From NCBI GenBank assembly GCA_011391345.1, contig JAABQR010000170.1, forward strand, positions 1-5,241: a DNA stretch of 5,241 bases. Reading direction: 5' to 3'. The first letter of the stretch is position 1, and each line of letters begins with the position of its first letter. Source of the stretch: Methanobacteriota archaeon. GTDB lineage: Archaea; Thermoplasmatota; Thermoplasmata; UBA10834. Shown in pieces: positions 1-4,908 of this stretch. Both the position numbers and the translations under genes were made by a program. The notes beneath the pieces are model-generated. The model was not told where the DNA came from. It saw nothing but the letters and a program-made list of their open reading frames with translations, and made no database searches.

Positions 1-811
1 TGGTGTCCTCCCTGCCGCGGTGGAGAGTGCCCTTCGAATCGCACATGATCATGTTGGCCCACTTGAACCCCGAGACCTGCATGATCCGGGATATGGCGAT
101 GTTCGCGGCACCAGCGCCTATGAACACTGCCTTCATCTCGGATGGCTTCTTGCCGACTATCTTCGCGGCGTTCACCGCGCCGGCCGCGACGATCGTGCCC
201 GTGCCCTGTTGGTCATCGTGCCATACGGGTATTTCGCACTCGGCCCTCAGGCGCTCGAGTATGTAGAAGCACTTCGGCTGCGAGATGTCCTCGAGGTTCA
301 CTCCGCCGAGGGAGGGCTGGAGTATCTTGACGGTCTCGATGATCTTCTCGGGGTCCTTCGTGCCAAGGCAGATCGGGTATGCGTCCACTCCGCCGAGGTA
401 CTTGAACAGGAGCGACTTGCCCTCCATGACCGGCATGCCCGCCTCGGGGCCTATGTCCCCAAGGCCCAGAACCCTCGTGCCGTCCGATATGACAGCGACG
501 GTGTTCCACCGGTTGGTGTGGATGTATGACAGGTCCTTGTTCTTGTTGATCGCCTTGCACGGCTCGGCCACGCCAGGCGTGTACCAGATCGCGAAGTCGC
601 TGAAGTCCCTGACCGCGCATTTCGAGACGATCTCGATCTTACCCGCGTAGAACGGGTGGTATATCATGGCGAGCCTAGCGGGCTCGTACGCCTTCTTCAG
701 GAGCTGGTCCACCGAAACCTGCTTAAGAGCAGGTGCCGCCTTCGGCTTGGCCTTCTTGACAGGTGCCTTCTTGACGGCCTTCTTCTTCGCAGCCTTTGAT
801 TTCTTCGCCAT
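1..811 (-). CDS. Malic enzyme (malate dehydrogenase, oxaloacetate-decarboxylating), 3'-truncated by window edge
   Basis: This enzyme oxidatively decarboxylates L-malate to pyruvate and CO2 with NAD(P)+ in the cytoplasm. The window holds the first 270 residues, read from an ATG at 811; the C-terminus lies beyond position 1. Seen in the translation: the malic-enzyme YTPGVA motif (residues 77-82, with the catalytic-type Tyr77), EGKSLLFK with the candidate general-base Lys132, the metal-binding NLEDI (Glu174/Asp175) and HDDQQGTG (Asp199/Asp200), and the Rossmann loop GAGAAN (232-237). An acidic residue, Asp258, falls at about the end of beta-strand 2; this weakly favours NAD, but cofactor choice is not certain. 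Residues 1-31 form a Lys/Ala/Pro-rich tail not needed for the fold. A weak ribosome site (AAAGGGG, 821-827) lies 9 nt before the ATG. A shorter start at Met49 is possible but would trim conserved sequence near the N-terminus. The gene is divergent from the radical SAM gene. Confidence 0.95.
   Translation of the reverse strand, partial: MAKKSKAAKKKAVKKAPVKKAKPKAAPALKQVSVDQLLKKAYEPARLAMIYHPFYAGKIEIVSKCAVRDFSDFAIWYTPGVAEPCKAINKNKDLSYIHTNRWNTVAVISDGTRVLGLGDIGPEAGMPVMEGKSLLFKYLGGVDAYPICLGTKDPEKIIETVKILQPSLGGVNLEDISQPKCFYILERLRAECEIPVWHDDQQGTGTIVAAGAVNAAKIVGKKPSEMKAVFIGAGAANIAISRIMQVSGFKWANMIMCDSKGTLHRGREDT
750..775 (-). repeat. Short 15-bp-period direct repeat encoding VKKA units in the malic enzyme tail
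   Basis: The 11-mer GCCTTCTTGAC occurs at 750-760 and again at 765-775 on the plus strand, in frame, with a 15-bp period. On the coding (minus) strand each copy encodes Val-Lys-Lys-Ala, giving the tail sequence VKKAPVKKA. A related GCCTTCTT follows at about 777-784. The repeat could allow slippage that changes tail length by five residues without disturbing the enzyme; this is inference. Confidence 0.7.
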
Positions 812-874
812 TCGATTCTACCCCTTTGTATCCGTATCGACGTCGAAACTCGTTGGTCGCGTTCGCCAATTCTG

Positions 875-891
875 ACGACCGCGACGGTCGT
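875..891. repeat. Inverted repeat in the malic enzyme leader
   Basis: ACGACC (875-880) pairs with GGTCGT (886-891) around the 5-nt loop GCGAC, a 6-bp perfect stem. It would fall in the 5' leader of the malic enzyme transcript if the upstream TATA candidates are used. Function is unknown. Confidence 0.3.
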
Positions 892-970
892 TTGTTACGC
901 TTCTTGCTAACAGCACGTGATAATTTCGACGGATTAATACGTTGTCATCGTACGGTCTTGCTTCCCGCGT

Positions 971-980
971 CGGGCGCCCG
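971..980. repeat. Perfect 10-bp palindrome upstream of the radical SAM promoter
   Basis: CGGGCGCCCG is self-complementary and lies about 20 bp before the TATA-like element at 1001, within a GC-rich patch in the divergent spacer. An operator is possible, but such GC palindromes arise easily by chance in a GC-rich genome. Confidence 0.3.
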
Positions 981-1000
981 GGACCCGCTCCGAGAACTGA

Positions 1001-1010
1001 ACATATTATC
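1001..1010 (+). promoter_or_regulatory. TATA-like box A for the radical SAM gene
   Basis: ACATATTATC is an AT-rich island in a GC-rich background, and the purine-containing GAACTGA just upstream could serve as a BRE. Its centre is about 29 bp before the ATG at 1035. Archaeal TATA boxes usually sit about 25-30 bp before the transcription start, so the transcript would begin at or within a few bases of the ATG. That fits a leaderless message, and no convincing ribosome binding site precedes this ATG. The promoter call is inference from sequence and spacing. Confidence 0.5.
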
Positions 1011-1034
1011 AGGGTAAATCGATTCGGAACGGAC

Positions 1035-2672
1035 ATGAGGGTAGTCCTCCTCGACGGATACACGGATGAGCCTGCGTGCCTCGGCGTACCGCCCTACGTG
1101 TCACCATACATACGGCTCTGCTACGGGGCCGCGATGGCGACTGGCGCAGACGTCAGGTACCTGACGATAGACCATTGGAGAGCAGACCACAGTTCGTTGC
1201 CGGAAGGAGACCTCCTTGCCGTCGTGAGGAACGTCGCCGTTCCTGGGAAGTATCTCAGGGGCATGCCAGCGAGCGACCGTGAGCTCGCAACAATATGTGC
1301 TGGCTTCAAAGGGCCCAAGGTCGCGAGCCTCGGCACTGGTCCAGGGATGATCAGGAAGGAGCTGCGGGACTCGTTCGACCTCATCGTGTCCGGGGACCTC
1401 GACGCCGTGGTCTTCGACGCCGTCGCGACCAGGTCCCTGGGGGATAGGCGGAGGTCGGATGATGAATGGAGCAATTGGCTCGTCCGCGGGGCCGAGGTCT
1501 GTGCCCTTCACCCCGACATATGGGGGCCCTTGATCGCTGAGGTGCAGATGTACAGGGGCTGCGTCAGATACGTGTCTGGAGGGTGCAGGTTCTGCATAGA
1601 ACCTCTCTACGGGAAAGTGTCGTTCAGAGACCCTGGCGCGATACTCGATGAGGTCCGTGCACTCGCCCGCGCGGGCGTGCGCAACTACAGGCTGGGTGCG
1701 CAGTCGTGCGTGTACTGCTACCAGTCGAAGGAGGTCGGAAGGTCGGAGACGCCGAGGCCGAACCCTGAGGCCGTGGGATCGCTCCTGAGGGCGATATCCG
1801 AGGAGGCCAGGCCGGACGTGTTCCACCTGGACAACGCCAACCCGGCGGTCGTGGCGGAGCATCCAGACGAAGCCAGGAGGATCACGAAGGCGATCGCCCA
1901 GCACTGCACCAGCGGCAACGTGCTCGCATTCGGGCTCGAGTCCGCGGACCCTGCCGTGACCAAGGCGAACAACTTGAACGCGACAGCGGAGCAGACACTC
2001 GAAGCAGTCAGGCTCGTGAACGAAGTCGGGAAGGATGTCGGGCCGACGGGCCTTCCCAGGGTGCTTCCAGGCATCAACCTGCTCTGCGGGCTGCTCGGCG
2101 AGACCAAGGAGACCTACGAGCTGGACCTCGAGTTCCTGAGGCAGGTCCTGGCCGAAGGTCTGTTGCTCAGGAGGATCAACATCAGGCAGGTCGTACCGTC
2201 CAGGGAGGAGTTCCCGGGCGTGAGGTCAAAGGAGTCGTTCGCCAGGTTCAAGAGGACCGTGCGGGAGCAGATCGACGCGCCCATGCTGGAGCGCGTGGTC
2301 CCAGAGGGGACGGTCCTCACGGGCGTGTATACTGAACTCCGTGAAGGGGGCAGGACCTTCGGTCGGCAGACTGGGAGCTACCCGATACTGGTGGGCCTGC
2401 CATATCCGTTCGACATCGGGAAGAGGATTGACGTGGCGGTCACGATACGCGGACCCAGAAGCGTCGGGGGCATCATGCACCCGACGGACGCGAACACCGC
2501 GACCCTGTCCATGCTCGGCGCCGTACCCGGAATTGGCAAGAAGCGGGCGATGGCCATCGTCCGCAGGAGGCCGTTCGGGAACGCGGACGAGCTATGGCAG
2601 CTGTTCGACGAGCCTATCGCGCTCGGGTCGGCGAAGCGCCACCTATCTATAGGGAACGTAACTAGACAGTAA
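1035..2672 (+). CDS. Radical SAM protein with TRAM-like region and C-terminal helix-hairpin-helix (COG1031-like)
   Basis: A 545-residue protein resembling the archaeal family of radical SAM enzymes with a C-terminal helix-hairpin-helix; the reaction and substrate are unknown to me. Residues 1-165 form an alpha/beta domain starting MRVVLLDGYTDEP. The cluster motif is C176, C184 and C187 (RGC, then GGCRFC), a CX7CX2C spacing wider than the classical CX3CX2C. A second pair, C225/C228 (SCVYC), follows. The MiaB-like core includes FGLESADP (299-306) and the GLLGET loop (352-357). A TRAM-like segment (about 438-480, GRTFGRQTGSYP then PILVGLPYP) precedes a helix-hairpin-helix (about 489-527, GAVPGIGKKRA). 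The start at 1035 matches the expected N-terminus and a leaderless promoter; an in-frame ATG at 942 would add 31 residues of unlikely sequence from the intergenic region. The gene ends in tandem stops TAA TAG. The TRAM and HhH parts suggest a nucleic acid substrate; this is inference. Confidence 0.85.
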   Translation: MRVVLLDGYTDEPACLGVPPYVSPYIRLCYGAAMATGADVRYLTIDHWRADHSSLPEGDLLAVVRNVAVPGKYLRGMPASDRELATICAGFKGPKVASLGTGPGMIRKELRDSFDLIVSGDLDAVVFDAVATRSLGDRRRSDDEWSNWLVRGAEVCALHPDIWGPLIAEVQMYRGCVRYVSGGCRFCIEPLYGKVSFRDPGAILDEVRALARAGVRNYRLGAQSCVYCYQSKEVGRSETPRPNPEAVGSLLRAISEEARPDVFHLDNANPAVVAEHPDEARRITKAIAQHCTSGNVLAFGLESADPAVTKANNLNATAEQTLEAVRLVNEVGKDVGPTGLPRVLPGINLLCGLLGETKETYELDLEFLRQVLAEGLLLRRINIRQVVPSREEFPGVRSKESFARFKRTVREQIDAPMLERVVPEGTVLTGVYTELREGGRTFGRQTGSYPILVGLPYPFDIGKRIDVAVTIRGPRSVGGIMHPTDANTATLSMLGAVPGIGKKRAMAIVRRRPFGNADELWQLFDEPIALGSAKRHLSIGNVTRQ

Positions 2673-2679
2673 TAGTCAC

Positions 2680-2689
2680 TTTATTGTAA
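2680..2689 (+). promoter_or_regulatory. Possible TATA-like element upstream of priL
   Basis: TTTATTGTAA lies in the 52-bp gap after the radical SAM stop codons and is AT-rich against a GC-rich background. It would place a transcription start near 2708-2712, right at the ribosome binding site, giving a very short leader. Read-through from the upstream gene is equally possible, so this is a weak call. Confidence 0.3.
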
Positions 2690-2709
2690 TGAGCACCTGA
2701 TTCGAGTCG

Positions 2710-2715
2710 AGGAGG
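2710..2715 (+). promoter_or_regulatory. Shine-Dalgarno site fixing the GTG start of priL
   Basis: AGGAGG is a strong match to the anti-Shine-Dalgarno sequence and ends 9 nt before the GTG at 2725. It supports GTG as the start codon over any later ATG. Confidence 0.8.
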
Positions 2716-2724
2716 AACGGAGCT

Positions 2725-3756
2725 GTGGATGTCAGACTCGCCGCGAAGTACCCCTTCCTGAAGGAAGCGTCGAACTACCTCAGGGACTCGGGGGTCACGC
2801 TTGACAGCCTCACGAAGAGCGTCGCGTACCAGCGCGCGCGCTACATGGGCAAGGAGAGGGTCATGGAAGCGGTCGAGAGCGGGATCGTCGAAGACCACCC
2901 GACAGCCTCCGAAGTCGATGCCAACAACGAGCTCCTCAGCTATCCCGTGGCGAGGATGATCGTGTCCGCCGTGGCCGATCCGATGCTGGTGAACAGGTAC
3001 GCCATCGCCGAGGCGAAGAAGGCCGACGAGCGGCTGAGGGGCGAAGACCTACCGTTCATCAAGCTGGTCGCAGAGGAACTCGGCCTCGACGTCGTCGTGG
3101 AGGACGGGGCCATCTCGGTCGATTTCACAGCGTTCCTGCGCTTCTCCGCGACGATGAGGAGCAAGGACTGGAAGCTGGTGAACCAGCAGGTCATAGCAGG
3201 CAGGGTGCTCGTGACAAAGCATCGCCTCGTGAGACTCATACAACAGATGCTCACGGACAGGATCACTTCTGAGCTTCCTCTGCCGGTCAACGACGACATC
3301 ATGCGGGCATTCTCCGCCGACATCGCCGAGATCGGTGGGATCATGGCCGAGAAGAGGGCGGAGTTCAAGGCCAGAAGCATGGGAAGGGTGTCCATCATCA
3401 GGTTCCCGCCCTGCATGAAGAAGATGCTGAAGATGATCCAGGGAGGGGAGAACCTGCCGCACTCCGGAAGGTTCGCGCTCGTGTCGTTCCTGCACAAGCT
3501 GGGCATGAACTCGGACGAGGTGTTGGAGACATTCTCCTCCGCCCCGGACTTCGACGAGAGCAAGTCGCGATACCAGATTCAACACATCACGGGAGAGATA
3601 TCCGGGACGGAGTACACCCCACCGGAGTGCTCGACCATGAAGAGCTACGGAATATGCTTCGACCCGGACTCCCTCTGCAAGAGGGAGTGGATGACCCATC
3701 CGCTCACGTACTACAAAGCCAAGGGCAAGCGGTTCAAGAGGCCCTCAGGGAAGTGA
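2725..3756 (+). CDS. priL: DNA primase large subunit PriL (iron-sulfur)
   Basis: The regulatory subunit of the archaeal/eukaryotic-type DNA primase, which partners the catalytic PriS to make primers at replication forks. The 343-residue length fits archaeal PriL. The N-terminal part opens with VRLAAKYPFL and the family-like SNYLRDSGVTLDSL, and is mostly helical. The C-terminal iron-sulfur domain starts around residue 215 (KARSMGRVSIIRFPPCMKK). Four cysteines, C230, C302, C311 and C318, occur in the contexts RFPPC, PPECSTM, YGIC and DSLC, as expected for the 4Fe-4S ligands, with the conserved HSGRFAL block (246-252) between the first two. The protein ends in a basic tail. Start is GTG, chosen for the strong ribosome site 9 nt upstream. 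The 3' end overlaps the convergent lipid synthase gene by 12 bp. priS is not in the window. Confidence 0.96.
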   Translation: MDVRLAAKYPFLKEASNYLRDSGVTLDSLTKSVAYQRARYMGKERVMEAVESGIVEDHPTASEVDANNELLSYPVARMIVSAVADPMLVNRYAIAEAKKADERLRGEDLPFIKLVAEELGLDVVVEDGAISVDFTAFLRFSATMRSKDWKLVNQQVIAGRVLVTKHRLVRLIQQMLTDRITSELPLPVNDDIMRAFSADIAEIGGIMAEKRAEFKARSMGRVSIIRFPPCMKKMLKMIQGGENLPHSGRFALVSFLHKLGMNSDEVLETFSSAPDFDESKSRYQIQHITGEISGTEYTPPECSTMKSYGICFDPDSLCKREWMTHPLTYYKAKGKRFKRPSGK

Positions 3757-4365
3757 CTTCCATATCATGTGCGCCCGCTGGATCGCCGTCGCGTTGCCGG
3801 CGAGCCCGAAGTATATCATCATCCAACCGATGAGCGTGAAACCGAACAGGTCGGTCGCGAAGCCGACGTCCGCCACGGTCAGCGCATATTGAACGAGGGG
3901 TATGATGATCAGAAGCGCCAGCCTGTCGGCGCGCCCGAGTATGCCCCTGTACTCACGCCTCAGGCCGAGCGCCTGCGCCTGGGTTCCCATGTAGCTGGCC
4001 AGCATCACGCCTATCACGGCAAACAAGCCTGTGAACACGGAGCAGTACGGGCTCAGCGCGATGCCCGCGAGCATGAACACATCCGCGTACCTGTCGATGA
4101 CATGGTCGACGAAATCGCCCCGCTTCGACTCCTTCGCCACGAGCCTGGCGACCTTGCCGTCGAGCGCGTCCAGGAGGCCGTTCATGGAGACCATCGCTGC
4201 CGCGAGCAGCAGGAAGTGCTCGGGCTCGAGCGTGAAGAAGAGGCCTGCGAGGAACGCGAACCCGAGAGACGCGATGGACAGGTGGTTCGGGTTGATCTTC
4301 GCGAGCCGTTTGGCCGCTGGGGAGAGTATCTTGTCCGCCTCGCCCCTGTAGCTTTCTAGAACCAG
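3745..4365 (-). CDS. CDP-alcohol phosphatidyltransferase, probable archaetidylinositol phosphate synthase; non-canonical start
   Basis: An integral membrane enzyme that transfers a polar headgroup to CDP-archaeol. The family resemblance points to archaetidylinositol phosphate synthase (inositol 1-phosphate as acceptor), though another headgroup is possible. Counting from CTG at 4365, the protein is 206 residues. The full catalytic signature is present: D66xxD69G70xxA73R74x8G83xxxD87xxxD91. About six hydrophobic segments are visible (roughly 29-46, 50-65, 94-106, 108-128, 147-165, 170-188). The family-like N-terminus LESYRGEADKILSP (residues 3-16) lies upstream of the first in-frame ATG (4194, residue 58), so that ATG would delete the first membrane span. 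No ATG, GTG or TTG exists in frame between the stop at 4387-4389 and 4194. A ribosome site (4372-4377) precedes CTG by 6 nt and GTT by 9 nt. It overlaps the upstream kinase gene by about 10 bp and converges on priL. Confidence 0.88.
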   Translation of the reverse strand: MVLESYRGEADKILSPAAKRLAKINPNHLSIASLGFAFLAGLFFTLEPEHFLLLAAAMVSMNGLLDALDGKVARLVAKESKRGDFVDHVIDRYADVFMLAGIALSPYCSVFTGLFAVIGVMLASYMGTQAQALGLRREYRGILGRADRLALLIIIPLVQYALTVADVGFATDLFGFTLIGWMMIYFGLAGNATAIQRAHMIWKSLP

Positions 4366-4871
4366 TCCAGAACCTCCCTGCTCCAGTCAACATTGCCAAC
4401 TGGATATTTCTCGGTTTCTCCAGCGATTATCTCCTCGATCGCGGCGGCGACCTCGGCCGGGCTCTTCTTGGTCGTATCCACCTCGCAGACATCAGAGGTG
4501 GTCTCGACCGCTTCGATGAGGATGACGTCGACCGCCTCGGCCTCAACATTCTCGCGGACCTTCTCCTCCGGCCAGCCCTTCGCCGAGAGGCGCTCGTTCA
4601 GGACCTTTGGGGAGCAACGGAGCACTATGGCGACATCCACTCCCAGCAGATGTGAGAAATGTCCTTCGAGAAGCACGTCGCCCTCGATCTTCGACACGGC
4701 CTTCCCGAGCTTCCTCACATCGACCTCCTTGGTCTTCCTGCGCTCGTCGAACCCAACCACCGCATTGCACTCGTCTACGATGTCGTTGACATGCACGACC
4801 TTGATCGAACGGACCAGCTCCGACGATGAGGTCTTGCCTACGCCTGGAGTACCTGTAACGGCGACCTTCAT
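4356..4871 (-). CDS. Fap7/hCINAP-like nucleoside monophosphate kinase (archaeal adenylate kinase homologue)
   Basis: A 171-residue P-loop kinase of the archaeal broad-specificity NMP kinase family related to Fap7/hCINAP. Relatives phosphorylate nucleoside monophosphates or hydrolyse ATP, and Fap7 acts in small ribosomal subunit maturation with protein uS11. Seen here: MKVAVTGTPGVGKTSSS with the Walker A loop at residues 7-14; an NMP-binding region around HVNDIVDECNA; the family block EGDVLLEGHFSHLL, which takes the Walker B place; and the LID-type segment RLSAKGWPEEKVRENVEAE. The C-terminus DWSREVLDWF is typical of the group. The start at 4871 is preferred because the protein then begins as relatives do and GGATGG (4882-4877) sits 5 nt upstream; in-frame ATGs at 4880 and 4892 would add 3 or 7 residues. 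It lies 37 bp after truA and overlaps the lipid synthase, so it is probably in one operon. Confidence 0.92.
   Translation of the reverse strand: MKVAVTGTPGVGKTSSSELVRSIKVVHVNDIVDECNAVVGFDERRKTKEVDVRKLGKAVSKIEGDVLLEGHFSHLLGVDVAIVLRCSPKVLNERLSAKGWPEEKVRENVEAEAVDVILIEAVETTSDVCEVDTTKKSPAEVAAAIEEIIAGETEKYPVGNVDWSREVLDWF
4372..4377 (-). promoter_or_regulatory. Shine-Dalgarno site for the lipid synthase gene, inside the kinase gene
   Basis: GGAGGT on the minus strand lies within the last codons of the NMP kinase gene. It is 6 nt before CTG (4365-4363) and 9 nt before GTT (4362-4360) in the lipid synthase frame. Its strength argues that translation really begins here, although no ordinary start codon follows. 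Translational coupling to the kinase stop (4358-4356) is likely but inferred. Confidence 0.65.
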
Positions 4872-4876
4872 GTCAA

Positions 4877-4882
4877 CCATCC
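4877..4882 (-). promoter_or_regulatory. Ribosome binding site deciding the kinase start
   Basis: GGATGG on the minus strand ends 5 nt before the ATG at 4871. No comparable site precedes the ATG at 4892, so this favours the shorter protein that starts MKVAVTG. Confidence 0.5.
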
Positions 4883-4908
4883 ATACGAGCATGCGAAGAT
4901 ATCAAGGC

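Larger units (their letters stand above)
812..1034. other. Divergent intergenic region between malic enzyme and radical SAM genes
   Basis: This 223-bp stretch has no credible gene. It is more AT-rich than the flanking genes in two places: near 918-940 and near 1001-1020. For the minus-strand malic enzyme, the best TATA-like candidates read GAAATTATCA (927-918) or GTATTAATCC (940-931), which would give a leader of roughly 90 nt. For the plus-strand gene, a TATA-like element lies at 1001-1010. It also holds a 6-bp-stem inverted repeat (875-880 with 886-891, loop GCGAC) and the perfect 10-bp palindrome CGGGCGCCCG (971-980). No riboswitch or small RNA was recognised. Confidence 0.6.

Noticed and set aside
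20..650. Long plus-strand open frames over the malic enzyme
   Set aside because: They lie opposite a gene with clear malic enzyme motifs, show no recognisable domains and have arginine/proline-rich compositions typical of GC-rich shadow frames.
875..895. Intrinsic terminator (stem followed by TTTGTT on the plus strand)
   Set aside because: No plus-strand gene lies upstream to be terminated, the stem is only 6 bp, and the T tract is broken.
942..1034. Upstream in-frame ATG at 942 as start of the radical SAM protein
   Set aside because: It would add 31 residues translated from promoter-like sequence. The protein begins naturally at MRVVLLDGYTDEP (1035), and the TATA-like element lies inside the supposed extension.
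1101..1904. 267-codon minus-strand frame inside the radical SAM gene
   Set aside because: The plus-strand frame has convincing family motifs throughout; the antisense frame has none and its composition is shadow-like.
2940..3699. Two long minus-strand frames inside priL
   Set aside because: PriL with its four cluster cysteines is certain; the antisense frames have no domain or ribosome site that I can support.
4356..4389. Fusion or programmed frameshift joining the kinase to the lipid synthase
   Set aside because: The kinase ends with a family-like C-terminus and its own TAG, and the lipid synthase N-terminus is complete with its own ribosome site; nothing is missing from either that a fusion would supply.
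3769..4399. Plus-strand and alternative minus-strand frames over the lipid synthase
   Set aside because: The complete CDP-alcohol phosphatidyltransferase signature and membrane segments occur only in the chosen minus-strand frame.
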